Below, in pieces: positions 44,237 through 52,087 of a DNA stretch of 64,000 nt. Source of the stretch: Ottowia flava. GTDB lineage: Bacteria; Pseudomonadota; Gammaproteobacteria; Burkholderiales; Burkholderiaceae_C. The stretch spans positions 16,401-80,400 of the forward strand of contig NZ_VRUA01000018.1 in NCBI RefSeq assembly GCF_008017535.1. Direction: 5' to 3'. Within the stretch, counting starts at the first letter, position 1; every line of letters begins with the position of its first letter. Under the pieces are notes generated by a model. The model did no database searches. It worked only from the letters and a program-made list of their open reading frames with translations, and was not told the origin of the DNA. Position numbers and translations under genes: made by a program.

Positions 44237-45322
44237 TCAGCGGCCCGCAGGCGCCTTGGCCTGCGCCGTGCGCGGCTCGGCCACGACACGTTCGCCGGGT
44301 GCGAGCCCGCTCAGCACCTCGACTTGCGCGCCCTGCACCGGCCCGAGCCGCACTTGGCGCAGCACAGGTCGGTCCTGCCCGCTCAGCACCATCACGGCCA
44401 CGAGTTCTGCGCGACGAATCACCGCGCTCGTCGGGATGAACACCCTCGCAGGCGCTGACGACACCGCCGCCGCGCCGGGCAGCACGATGCGCGCAAACTG
44501 GCCGGGCACGATACCGCTCAGGCCAGCGGGCAAGTCTGCACGAACCTGTTGCGTGAGCGTGGCCGGGTCGATCGTCGGCAGTACCTGCACGCGGACCGGC
44601 GCCACGGCTTCTTCGCGGCCCGATAGGCGCAGCTGCGCGCCCTTGGCGTGGGCCGTCAAAGCGGCGGCGGGCACGGCTGCCGTCACGCGCAGCGACGACG
44701 GGTCGAACACCGTCATCAGCGGGCGGCCCGGCATGGCCATGTCGCCCTGCTCTACCTGCACGGAAGCGATCACGCCATCGAACGGCGCGCGTACCACATG
44801 AAACCCGGTTTGCGCCTGTGCGGCCTGGGTCTGCGCGAGCTGTGCGGCGTGCTGGGCCTGCGCTGCGCGAAACTGCCCTTCAGCCGCTTCGAGGGCCGCC
44901 TTGGCGATGTACTGGCGCGCGTACAGGGCCCGCTTGCGCTCCAGCTCCTGTCGCGCCACGTCGAGCGACGCCCGCGCCGCGCTCGCCTGAGCAGCGCTGG
45001 CCGCAGCGCCCTGCTCGGCCGCTCGCGCGTCGATACGCGCCACCACCTGTCCTGCACGCACGTGATCGCCTGCCTTGACCTGAAGCTGCACCACGGTGCC
45101 CGGCACCTGCGCCGCCAGCACGGCTTGTCGAACGGCTTCGACGGTGCCCTCGAAGGTGGCTGCGTCCGACGTCTGCACCGAGGCGACCGCCACGCTGGCG
45201 ATCGGTTGGGCGGCGGCGCCTACCCCCGGCACGGCAAGCAAGGCGGCCATCGCCCACCGCCAGGCCACCGACGGGACAGTTGGTTGGGTACAGGCGGAAC
45301 GGGGTTGGCAGAGGCGGCGCAT
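44237..45322 (-). CDS. RND efflux periplasmic adaptor
   Basis: Membrane-fusion protein of the RND system, up to 361 aa. After a signal peptide (MAALLAVPGVGAAAQ if translation begins at 45250), the barrel-sandwich halves (VLAAQVPGTVVQLQVKAGDH and VRAPFDGVIASVQVEQGD) flank a coiled coil. The first ATG (45322) lies 3 nt from the nested operator, leaving no room for a ribosome-binding site; either the mRNA is leaderless or the true start is the ATG at 45250. First gene of the operon that continues to 37202. Confidence 0.9.
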   Translation of the reverse strand: MRRLCQPRSACTQPTVPSVAWRWAMAALLAVPGVGAAAQPIASVAVASVQTSDAATFEGTVEAVRQAVLAAQVPGTVVQLQVKAGDHVRAGQVVARIDARAAEQGAAASAAQASAARASLDVARQELERKRALYARQYIAKAALEAAEGQFRAAQAQHAAQLAQTQAAQAQTGFHVVRAPFDGVIASVQVEQGDMAMPGRPLMTVFDPSSLRVTAAVPAAALTAHAKGAQLRLSGREEAVAPVRVQVLPTIDPATLTQQVRADLPAGLSGIVPGQFARIVLPGAAAVSSAPARVFIPTSAVIRRAELVAVMVLSGQDRPVLRQVRLGPVQGAQVEVLSGLAPGERVVAEPRTAQAKAPAGR

Positions 45323-45324
45323 TT

Positions 45325-45362
45325 CGATATTATTTGCGCATTAACGCAAATACGCAATATCG
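45325..45362. promoter_or_regulatory. nested dyad, candidate ArsR-type operator
   Basis: Inner inverted repeat ATTTGCG-N6-CGCAAAT (45332-45351) within outer arms CGATATT (45325-45331) and AATATCG (45356-45362), in an A/T-rich gap between divergent arsR and adaptor genes. Dyads of this kind are typical ArsR-family operators. It would control both directions. The outer arms are spaced asymmetrically around the inner dyad. Confidence 0.7.
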
Positions 45363-45420
45363 TGAATAAACAACGCGACAAGCCCGCGTTAGACTCCCCC
45401 ATGCATAGCGACCTTCACTG

Positions 45421-45810
45421 GTGAACCCTGTGGCCTCGATGAAGCAACTGCCACCCGATGCCCTGGAGCATGTGGCCAACTATTTCCGCACGCTTTCGGA
45501 AACCACGCGCCTTCGCATCCTCAACGTGCTGGGCACTGGCGAGTTGAGCGTGGGCGAGATTGCACAGGAAGTGCAGTCGAGCGTGGCGAACGTGTCACGC
45601 CATCTGGCGCAGATGGCGCAGTACGGCCTGGTGACGCGGGAAAGCCGTGGCAATGCGGCCTATTACCGCATCGCCGACCCCGCCGTTCATGAACTGTGCG
45701 ATCTGGTCTGCGGTAGCCTCGTTCGCCGTTTCGATCAGGTGGCAAGCGACCACGCTGCATTTCTGGCGTCGGCGCCTTCAACCGCTAAGCGCACACGCCG
45801 ATCGGGGTGA
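45421..45810 (+). CDS. ArsR-family transcriptional regulator
   Basis: Winged-helix ArsR regulator, 129 aa. The core LSETTRLRILNVLGTGELSV, recognition helix QSSVANVSRHLAQM and wing ESRGNAAYYRIAD are typical. Cysteines are only at 93 and 97 (ELCDLVC), so it is neither a classical metal-binding ArsR nor a BigR/SqrR sensor with its N-terminal cysteine; a CxxxC switch is possible. GTG 45421 is used; an ATG 18 nt later is possible. It is divergent from the RND/flavoprotein operon, with a nested dyad between, and most likely controls it. Confidence 0.88.
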   Translation: MNPVASMKQLPPDALEHVANYFRTLSETTRLRILNVLGTGELSVGEIAQEVQSSVANVSRHLAQMAQYGLVTRESRGNAAYYRIADPAVHELCDLVCGSLVRRFDQVASDHAAFLASAPSTAKRTRRSG

Positions 45811-45830
45811 TCGGCGGGCCGAAGCAGAGC

Positions 45831-45880
45831 AAATAGCTATCGTAAAAATAGCTGCCTGCGCAAGCGGCACCTGCGCCGGC
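45831..45880 (-). repeat. ~60-bp interspersed repeat, copy 16
   Basis: AAATAGCTATCGTAAAAATA followed by GCTGCCTGCGCAAGCGGC. Between convergent arsR and uspA genes. Confidence 0.75.
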
Positions 45881-45908
45881 GCCGCATTTCTCGGTTGAAT
45901 TCGCCCAA

Positions 45909-46352
45909 TCAGCTGGCGTCGCGCACCACCAGCGTGGTGAGCTTGGTGTGTGACAGCACGCTCTGGGTCACGCTGCCCAGCACCAGCTTCTCCAGCCCGC
46001 GGCGACCGTGCGAGCCCATGACGACCAGATCGGCCCCAACCGCTTCCGATGCCTCCAGAATGCCGCGCCACACGGCGTGCGACTCGACCACACGCGTGTC
46101 CACAGGAATCCCTGCTTCAGCCAGACGTGCTGACACCGCGTCGATGGCGGCACTGGCCTCGGCCTTGGCCGCGCTCAGGTACTGATCCTGACCGTAGGCA
46201 AAGTCGGCACCTACCCCGGTGAAGGGATAGGGATCGATCACGTAGATCGCAGTCACGGTGCTGCCGAAGCTCTTGGACAATCCGATCGCCTTGTCGATCG
46301 CGGCCAGCGAAGTCGGCGATCCGTCCACCGGAACCAATATGTGCTTGAACAT
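45909..46352 (-). CDS. universal stress protein UspA family
   Basis: Single-domain UspA protein, 147 aa, of the ATP-binding type: GSHGRRGLEKLVLGSVTQS matches G-2x-G-9x-G-S/T. The start MFKHILVPVDGSPTS and the closing TLVVRDAS are typical. A GAGGAG site precedes the start. A near-consensus FNR/Anr box lies 58 nt upstream with a possible -10 CACAAT, so induction at low oxygen is likely. Confidence 0.93.
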   Translation of the reverse strand: MFKHILVPVDGSPTSLAAIDKAIGLSKSFGSTVTAIYVIDPYPFTGVGADFAYGQDQYLSAAKAEASAAIDAVSARLAEAGIPVDTRVVESHAVWRGILEASEAVGADLVVMGSHGRRGLEKLVLGSVTQSVLSHTKLTTLVVRDAS

Positions 46353-46409
46353 GGTGTTCTCCTCGGTTAGGGTGCAGCCCCCATTGTGACGTCCCGGACC
46401 GATATAGGC

Positions 46410-46423
46410 TTGATATCCGTCAA
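46410..46423 (-). promoter_or_regulatory. FNR/Anr-type box upstream of uspA
   Basis: TTGAT-ATCC-GTCAA matches TTGAT-N4-ATCAA in 9 of 10 positions. Its centre lies about 41 bp from a start point predicted by the -10-like CACAAT (46383-46388, minus strand), as in class II FNR promoters. It overlaps the 3' end of the neighbouring dioxygenase gene. Confidence 0.65.
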
Positions 46424-47199
46424 CGGGGTGGGGCCAGAAAACCGCCTCTGCGCAATGTCACGACAAGGGTGTCCCGATGTCCCGGCTGCCCAGGATCGGC
46501 GGACTGAATCGGCGTCGTTTCATGAATCACACGCGTATCGTCCATCAGCAACACCGACCAAGGCTCGGCCAGCGTAAAGCGCTGACCCTGCGGACCATCC
46601 AGCGCGAACACGCGCGTTTCGCCGCCCTTGATCGCCTCGCGGGCCACCAGGAACACCGCCACGAGGTCCACTCCGTCGCGGTGGGCGCCTTCCGGGGTCG
46701 GGCGGCCAATGCCATCGGCCGTGTCGATCCGAAACGCATGGACCTCGGCATACCAAGGCTGCGGGCCGTGCACTTGGTCAGCCACGTGCGCCAGCCAACG
46801 CAGCAGCGCGAGCAAGGCCGGCGCTGCCATGGCCGCTTGGGTCATGGGGGCGAACCAGCGTTCAATGCCGCCGTGCAGCGCGTTGTAGTCCAGGGGCTGC
46901 CAGTGCGCGCGGGCGGGCTGCACCATCACCACCTTCTGTTCGACCACCGCACTGGCATGCCGCCGGTGCCGATAACGTCCGCCATCGCGCAGGTACTCGT
47001 CCGGCGCCAGCGCCTGCCACTCCGCGGACAAGGCCTCCAGTTCCGTCGTGTCGATGCCCGCCAGCTGGCGTACGGCGCCGGCATCGAGCACCGCGTGACC
47101 GTGCCTGCGCAGAGCATCCAGGTAGGCAGCAGGAGCGACAGTGGGAGGTGAAAAAGTGGACACGGCGAACGCGCAGCAGCAAAGGCGGCCCGCCAGCAT
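46420..47199 (-). CDS. 2OG-Fe dioxygenase family protein
   Basis: Non-haem iron dioxygenase-like protein, 259 aa, of the BsmA/2OG-Fe dioxygenase family. The metal-binding pattern is visible: HRDGVDLVAVFLVAR (His-x-Asp) and the distal His in RVIHETTPI, with HRDTLVVTLRR near the end. Family members hydroxylate free amino acids or related substrates. The start at 47199 is preceded by AAGGTG and gives a short basic/hydrophobic N terminus before AYLDALRRHGHAVL; a GTG further in (VSTFSPPT) is possible. Divergent from the hemerythrin gene with a shared FNR-type box. Confidence 0.82.
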   Translation of the reverse strand: MLAGRLCCCAFAVSTFSPPTVAPAAYLDALRRHGHAVLDAGAVRQLAGIDTTELEALSAEWQALAPDEYLRDGGRYRHRRHASAVVEQKVVMVQPARAHWQPLDYNALHGGIERWFAPMTQAAMAAPALLALLRWLAHVADQVHGPQPWYAEVHAFRIDTADGIGRPTPEGAHRDGVDLVAVFLVAREAIKGGETRVFALDGPQGQRFTLAEPWSVLLMDDTRVIHETTPIQSADPGQPGHRDTLVVTLRRGGFLAPPR

Positions 47200-47254
47200 A
47201 ACGGCGCACCTTACCCTCGCCAGCATGTCGCTTCCGAAAGCCCATGACACAGGC

Positions 47255-47268
47255 ATGATCTGCATCAA
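47255..47268 (+). promoter_or_regulatory. FNR/Anr-type box upstream of the hemerythrin gene
   Basis: ATGAT-CTGC-ATCAA matches the FNR box in 9 of 10 positions. A -10-like TAGGCT lies at 47291-47296, about 30 bp from the box centre, the spacing of a class II FNR promoter driving the hemerythrin gene. It could also serve the divergent dioxygenase gene. Confidence 0.65.
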
Positions 47269-47329
47269 TGTGGGGTCCTGTGGCCGGGACTAGGCTCGCC
47301 GAAATCCCCTGCCTGCTTTGGAGACTTCT

Positions 47330-47857
47330 GTGCCTACCCTCACTTGGTCCGACGATCTGCTGCTGGGCGTGGCGGCGATGGATGCGACCCACGTCGAATT
47401 CGTGGAGTTGCTGGCACACACCGAAGCCGCCAGCGACGCGGCTCTGCTCGACCGCTGGCGCCGCCTGATCGCGCACACACAGTGCCATTTCGACAGCGAG
47501 GACAGCTACATGGCGGCCACGCGGTTTGCGGCGTCCAACTGCCACACCACCCAGCACCGCATGGTGCTTGAGGTGATGCGACAGGGCTTGTCCATGGGAG
47601 AGCGCGGCGAACTCGCGCCGATTCGCCAGATGGCGCGCGAACTGGCGACCTGGTTCATTCACCACGCACAGAGCATGGACGCCGCCCTGGCGGCCCATCT
47701 GACGAACGTCGGCTTCGACCCTGCCACCGGGCAGGTGGCGCACCCCGCTGCCCTGCCTGAGGAAGCCATTCAAGGCTGCGGCAGCGCCCCGTGCACTCCC
47801 GGGGACGCAGATGCGGCAGCGAACGACCGCCTCGCCGAACGCGCGGACGCCGCATGA
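47330..47857 (+). CDS. bacteriohemerythrin-like protein
   Basis: Hemerythrin-domain protein, 175 aa, which would bind O2 at a di-iron site. Ligand candidates are visible: His in MDATHVEF, HTQCHFDSED, and HTTQHRMVL, and HHAQSMDAALAAH; the order H...HxxxE...HxxxH...HxxxxD fits. The GTG start at 47330 follows GGAG 6-7 nt upstream. The C-terminal ~40 residues after the four-helix bundle are Ala/Pro/Cys-rich (IQGCGSAPCTPGD). The stop overlaps the next gene (ATGA). An FNR-type box lies upstream. Confidence 0.88.
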   Translation: MPTLTWSDDLLLGVAAMDATHVEFVELLAHTEAASDAALLDRWRRLIAHTQCHFDSEDSYMAATRFAASNCHTTQHRMVLEVMRQGLSMGERGELAPIRQMARELATWFIHHAQSMDAALAAHLTNVGFDPATGQVAHPAALPEEAIQGCGSAPCTPGDADAAANDRLAERADAA

Positions 47858-48501
47858 ACGCCGCGCTACCGACCCGCGCCCTTGGGTCGGCGACGCCCAA
47901 GGCGCCAAATCTGGCGCACCGTCCCTATGAAGACGCGCTGGGCCTGCTCACCGGAACGCTGTTCGTTGCACTGGGCACACTGATGTTCCACGAAGCGCGG
48001 TTGCTGACCGGTGGCACAGCGGGCATCGCGCTGCTGGTGGGGTACCTCACCGGATGGCCGTTCGGCCCGGTGTTCTTTGCGGTCAACCTGCCCTTCTACC
48101 TGTTTGCCTGGCGGCGCATGGGCGCCGGCTTCACGTTACGCACAGTCGCAGCCGTCAGCCTGATGTCGCTCATCGCCTGGTGGTTACCGCGCTGGCTGGC
48201 GTTCGCGCAGTTGTCATCGCCGCTGGCAGCGGTGCTCGGCGGTCTGCTGGTCGGCGTGGGGCTGCTGATGCTCTTTCGCCACCGCGCCAGCCTGGGCGGG
48301 CTCAACGTGGTGGCGCTCTATCTGCAGGACCGGCTGGGCTGGCGCGCCGGGCGCGTCCAAGGGGTGATGGACGCCCTGATCGTGCTCGCGGCACTGGGCG
48401 TGACCGACCTGTGGCATGTGGCGCTCTCGGTGCTGGGCGCACTCGTCCTCAACATGACCCTGGCCGTCAACCACCGGCCAGGCCGCTACGTCGCGGTGTG
48501 A
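47854..48501 (+). CDS. YitT-family membrane protein
   Basis: DUF161/YitT-type membrane protein, 215 aa, with about six hydrophobic segments. The LLTGGTAGIALLVGYLTGWPFG and HRASLGGLNVVALYLQ segments are typical. Function is unknown. It is translationally coupled to the hemerythrin gene (ATGA), so it probably shares the FNR-type promoter. Confidence 0.85.
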   Translation: MNAALPTRALGSATPKAPNLAHRPYEDALGLLTGTLFVALGTLMFHEARLLTGGTAGIALLVGYLTGWPFGPVFFAVNLPFYLFAWRRMGAGFTLRTVAAVSLMSLIAWWLPRWLAFAQLSSPLAAVLGGLLVGVGLLMLFRHRASLGGLNVVALYLQDRLGWRAGRVQGVMDALIVLAALGVTDLWHVALSVLGALVLNMTLAVNHRPGRYVAV

Positions 48502-48588
48502 CAATTCAGGTTTGCCTGGGCGTCTGACGCTCTCACGCATCACACCGGGCCGGAGCGAGGCGGACGCTTTGCGCGATCTGCTGACCGC

Positions 48589-49224
48589 ATGGAATTTTTC
48601 ACCACGGCTTTCGCGTTGACAGCACTCCTGCTCGCGCTGGCTTTCAGGCCTTGGCGACTGCTGGGCCACACGGGGCTCGTATCGCCATTGCTGGCGGCAC
48701 TGGTCATCACGCCGTGGTTGTGGGCGCTGCCGTGGCTGCACCACATGCCGATCCAGTTGCAACTGTCGGGCGCGTGCATGATCACGCTGGCGCTGGGTTG
48801 GCCGCTGGCGGTGCCGGTCTTGTGTGCTGTCGCACTTATCGTGGGGTGGGTCGCACCGGTCACCTGGCAGCAGCAGGTGGACATGGCGGTCTGGTTGGGA
48901 ATCGTGCCGGCAACGCTGTCGTTTCTGCTCGGCATGGGGCTTCGCCGCTGGCTGCCGCACAACCTGTTCGTCTACATTCTCGGCCGCGCGTTCCTGGGCA
49001 CTGTGCTGTGCATGTTCGTCACCGGCGCGCTCAGCCAGTGGACGGGTCACGCGCTGGCGGCGGCGGTCGCGCCAGATCTGGCCATAGTGGCCCGCTGGCT
49101 GATAGCCTGGGGCGATGGCTTTCTGACCGGCATGTTCGCTGCGATCGCCGTGGCGTTCCGCCCGCAGTGGCTGGCCACCTGGTCGGACGACCTCTACATC
49201 CGTCCACCCGACATCGAGCGCTGA
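48589..49224 (+). CDS. CbiM-like energy-coupling-factor permease homologue
   Basis: Integral membrane protein, 211 aa, about seven hydrophobic segments, resembling the CbiM-like (energy-coupling-factor permease) family found alone in betaproteobacteria. The GWVAPVTWQQQVDMAVWLG and WGDGFLTGMFAAIAVAFRPQWLATW segments support this. The metal-binding N-terminal MHI motif of true CbiM is absent and no ECF ATPase genes are adjacent, so cobalt or nickel import is not supported. It is separated from the YitT gene by 87 nt. Confidence 0.7.
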   Translation: MEFFTTAFALTALLLALAFRPWRLLGHTGLVSPLLAALVITPWLWALPWLHHMPIQLQLSGACMITLALGWPLAVPVLCAVALIVGWVAPVTWQQQVDMAVWLGIVPATLSFLLGMGLRRWLPHNLFVYILGRAFLGTVLCMFVTGALSQWTGHALAAAVAPDLAIVARWLIAWGDGFLTGMFAAIAVAFRPQWLATWSDDLYIRPPDIER

Positions 49225-49275
49225 CGCCTGCCGTCACAACCTGCGCACGGCCCGCAGGCACAATGACGCCCCATC

Positions 49276-49992
49276 ATGGAAATGCGCCCCCGATTACAAC
49301 TGCTTCGTCCGCTGCTGACCGGCATGCTGGCGCTGTTGCCGATGGTCGCCACGCTGGTGCTGCTGGTGTGGGCGATGCGTCTGGCGGCCGAATGGCTGGG
49401 GCCCACCAGCCTGTTTGGCAGCCTGCTTAACTTCATTGGCCTGGGCGTCGGCTCCGAGGCGTCCGCCGTCCGCTACCTGGTCGGCCTGCTGGTGCTGCTG
49501 GCGCTGGTGTACGGCTTCGGCCTGATCGTTGAAACCGGCTTGCAGCGGGGCCTCAACCGGCTGTTTCAGTCGCTGATCAAGCGCATTCCGGTGGTGCGCA
49601 CGGTGTACGACGTGGTGCAACGTCTGGTGGGCCTGCTCAGCAAACCCAAGGACGAAACCCAGAAGTCGATGAGCCCGGTGTGGCTGTATTTCGGCGGCCC
49701 ATCGGCCGAGGGCGAAGTCGCCTCGACCACCGTGGTGCTGGGCCTGCTGACCACGCCCGAACCTGTCGCCATGGGCGGCCAGCCGTTTCACGGTGTGCTG
49801 GTGCCCACGGCGCCCGTGCCGGTGGGCGGCGGCCTGCTCTTCGTGCCTGCGCACTGGGTCGTGCCCGCCGAGGTCGGCATCGAGGGCGTGACCAGCATCT
49901 ACGTCTCGATGGGCGTGACGGCCGCGCAGTACCTGGGCGCGCACGGCAAGGCACAGCCCACAGACGTGACCCCTCCGGCGCCGCGGGTTTGA
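49276..49992 (+). CDS. DUF502 membrane protein
   Basis: DUF502 protein, 238 aa: two N-terminal membrane helices (about 12-36 and 64-86) and a soluble domain with IPVVRTVYDVVQRLVGLLS and VPVGGGLLFVPAHWVVP. The family is widespread and uncharacterised. It lies downstream of the CbiM-like gene with 51 nt between; a perfect FNR box follows it. Confidence 0.9.
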   Translation: MEMRPRLQLLRPLLTGMLALLPMVATLVLLVWAMRLAAEWLGPTSLFGSLLNFIGLGVGSEASAVRYLVGLLVLLALVYGFGLIVETGLQRGLNRLFQSLIKRIPVVRTVYDVVQRLVGLLSKPKDETQKSMSPVWLYFGGPSAEGEVASTTVVLGLLTTPEPVAMGGQPFHGVLVPTAPVPVGGGLLFVPAHWVVPAEVGIEGVTSIYVSMGVTAAQYLGAHGKAQPTDVTPPAPRV

Positions 49993-50039
49993 GCCTGCTC
50001 AAAGCGATGAGCGTCTGGCGGACGCCCTGTCGGCCCGGC

Positions 50040-50053
50040 TTGATCCGCATCAA
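50040..50053 (+). promoter_or_regulatory. perfect FNR/Anr-type box upstream of the DUF3149 gene
   Basis: TTGAT-CCGC-ATCAA matches the FNR consensus in all ten conserved positions. The start codon of the DUF3149 gene is 75 nt downstream; a start point 41 bp from the box centre would leave a 40-nt leader. Confidence 0.75.
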
Positions 50054-50127
50054 ACGAATACCCAACTGTGCAGTCAGACTCTCTTCGTACGGCACTTCGA
50101 CGCCGCAACGAGAGAGGACGGCACCGC

Positions 50128-50265
50128 ATGAAACTTTGGCAAGACCTGTTTGGCACCGACTACGGCTTGATGAGCATCGCCGGCATCGCCTTCATGATCC
50201 TGATGGCATTCTGGTACGTGCGCTTTTTCATCCGCAAGATGAACCAGAAGCCTGGCACCGAGTGA
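50128..50265 (+). CDS. DUF3149 single-helix membrane protein
   Basis: Small membrane protein, 45 aa: one helix (SIAGIAFMILMAFWYVRFF) followed by IRKMNQKPG, characteristic of DUF3149. GAGAGGAC precedes the start. Because of its size it is easily missed. It stands alone under a perfect FNR-type box, which suggests a role at low oxygen, for example with a respiratory complex. Confidence 0.88.
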   Translation: MKLWQDLFGTDYGLMSIAGIAFMILMAFWYVRFFIRKMNQKPGTE

Positions 50266-50285
50266 ATCCACGCGCATCTGATTCT

Positions 50286-50348
50286 GAAAGCTTTTCTGGC
50301 CGCCAGCCTATATGGGTATTGCTCGGCCAGCTACTTTTTCAATAGCAA
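50286..50348 (+). repeat. ~60-bp interspersed repeat, copy 17
   Basis: CTTTTCTGGCCGCCAGCCTA, TATTGCTCGGCCAGCTAC and TTTTTCAATAGC. Between the DUF3149 and acyl-CoA synthetase genes. Confidence 0.8.
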
Positions 50349-50371
50349 ATCCCAAGCCAGCCGGAGCACCG

Positions 50372-52087
50372 TCAGCTGACCGGGGCGCCGCTCGAGCGCG
50401 CCTCGGCTTCCTGCAGCAGGCGCCACATCACTTTGCCGGAGCCGCTCTTGGGCAGCGCGTCCGCCAACTGCACCACGCGCGGCACCTTGTAAACGGCCAT
50501 GTTTTCGCGGCACCAGTCGATGATCTGCTGGTCGGTCACCAAATCGCGGTGGGTGGGCCGCAACACCACCACGGCCTTGACCGACTCACCGCGGTAGCTG
50601 TCCTGCGTGGCGATCACGCAGGCCTCGGCGATGGCGGGGTGGCGGTACATCAGCGCCTCGACTTCCGCCGGCCAGACCTTGAAGCCGCTGGCGTTGATCA
50701 TCCGCTTGAGGCGATCCGTGATGAAGAAGTAGCCGTCTTCGTCCACCCGACCCAGATCGCCCGAGCGGAAGAAGCGCTTGCGATCGAGTTCGAAGAACGC
50801 CGCCTCGGTGGCGTCCGGCCGCTTCCAGTAGCCCTGGAACACCTGCGGGCCGTGAATGACGATCTCCCCCTGCTCGCCGACGCCCACCTCCTGCAGCGTC
50901 TCCGGATCGACCACGCGCGCGTCGGTGCTGACGAAAGGAATGCCCAGGCACTGCTGCTTAGGGTGATCCAGCGGGTTCTGGTGCGACGGTGCGGCGGTCT
51001 CCGTCAGGCCATAGCCCTCGGCGTAGCGCAGGCCGTAGGTGTCCTGCAGGCGCTGCGCCACAGCGGCCGGCATGGCGGCGCCGCCGCCGCTGGTCGCCAC
51101 CAGACTGTCCAGGTCGTACTGGTCGAAGCGCGGGCTGGCCAGCAGGTCGATCCACATCGTGGGGATGTTGGTGAAATTGGTGATGCGCCAGCGCGAGATC
51201 AGGCGCCCCGCCAGGTCGCGGTCCCAGCGCGGCATGACGATCATCGTCGCGGCCGAATACACGGCCGCGTGCATCACCGCCGTCATGCCGGTGATGTGGA
51301 ACATCGGCACGACGACCAGGGCAATGGTTTCGCCGGTGACGCCGCCCCACAGCGAGCACGCGACCGCGTTGTGCATGATCGACGCGTGCGTGTGCATGCA
51401 GCCTTTGGGCAGGCCGGTAGTACCACTCGTGTACGGCAGAACCGACAGGTCGCCGGGCCCCGCGCTGCTCGGTGACAGCGGCGCGTCGGTCGCCAGCGCG
51501 TCCGCCCAGGTGTGCACGGCCCCTCCGTCCAGCGTCGGCAGCGGATGGCGCGTCAGCAGCCAGTCGTGCCAGGCCTCGGGCGGCGCGTCTTCACCCCGTA
51601 CATCGGCGTCGAACGCATCGGTGAATTGCGTCACCAGCAAATGGTGCAGGCGCTTGGCCTCGGGCAATGCATTGCTTGCGCTGGCCAGTTCACCTGCCAG
51701 ATCGCCCGTGGTGATGGCGACACGCGCGTCCGGGTCGGTGATGTAGTGCTTAAGCTCCTCGGCCCGGTTCATGGGGTTGACCGGCACGACCACCGCATCG
51801 GCGCGCAGGATGGCGAAGTGCGCCGCTATCAGCTGAGGCGTGTTCTGCATGTCGAGCAGCACGCGGTCGCCCTTGCGCACCCCGATCAATTGGAGCCACG
51901 CGGCCAGGCGCTCGGCCGAGGCCTTGAGTTGGGCATAAGTCTGCACACGCCCAAAAAACACCGTGGCCGCCCGATCAGGGTACCGCATGGCGCTCACGGC
52001 CAGGTTTTCCCAGAGGGACGTGGCCGGCGGCGTGATCGCATGGGGCAAGCGGGCGGGCCAGAACCTGAAATGGGCACGTTCGGTCAT
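50372..52087 (-). CDS. long-chain acyl-CoA synthetase
   Basis: ANL-superfamily AMP-forming ligase, 571 aa, of the fatty-acyl-CoA synthetase type. The P-loop YTSGTTGLPKGCMHTH, the GYGLTETAA motif, SGDLGRVDEDGYFFITDR and the C-terminal lysine motif ALPKSGSGKVMW are intact. It would activate fatty or related acids with ATP and CoA. The chain-length preference cannot be read. The promoter must lie in the 430-nt gap upstream. Confidence 0.92.
   Translation of the reverse strand: MTERAHFRFWPARLPHAITPPATSLWENLAVSAMRYPDRAATVFFGRVQTYAQLKASAERLAAWLQLIGVRKGDRVLLDMQNTPQLIAAHFAILRADAVVVPVNPMNRAEELKHYITDPDARVAITTGDLAGELASASNALPEAKRLHHLLVTQFTDAFDADVRGEDAPPEAWHDWLLTRHPLPTLDGGAVHTWADALATDAPLSPSSAGPGDLSVLPYTSGTTGLPKGCMHTHASIMHNAVACSLWGGVTGETIALVVVPMFHITGMTAVMHAAVYSAATMIVMPRWDRDLAGRLISRWRITNFTNIPTMWIDLLASPRFDQYDLDSLVATSGGGAAMPAAVAQRLQDTYGLRYAEGYGLTETAAPSHQNPLDHPKQQCLGIPFVSTDARVVDPETLQEVGVGEQGEIVIHGPQVFQGYWKRPDATEAAFFELDRKRFFRSGDLGRVDEDGYFFITDRLKRMINASGFKVWPAEVEALMYRHPAIAEACVIATQDSYRGESVKAVVVLRPTHRDLVTDQQIIDWCRENMAVYKVPRVVQLADALPKSGSGKVMWRLLQEAEARSSGAPVS

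Noticed and set aside
48589..49224. Assignment as a cobalt/nickel ECF transporter component
   Set aside because: The N-terminal metal-binding motif and neighbouring ATPase genes are missing; only family-level similarity to CbiM-like proteins is kept.
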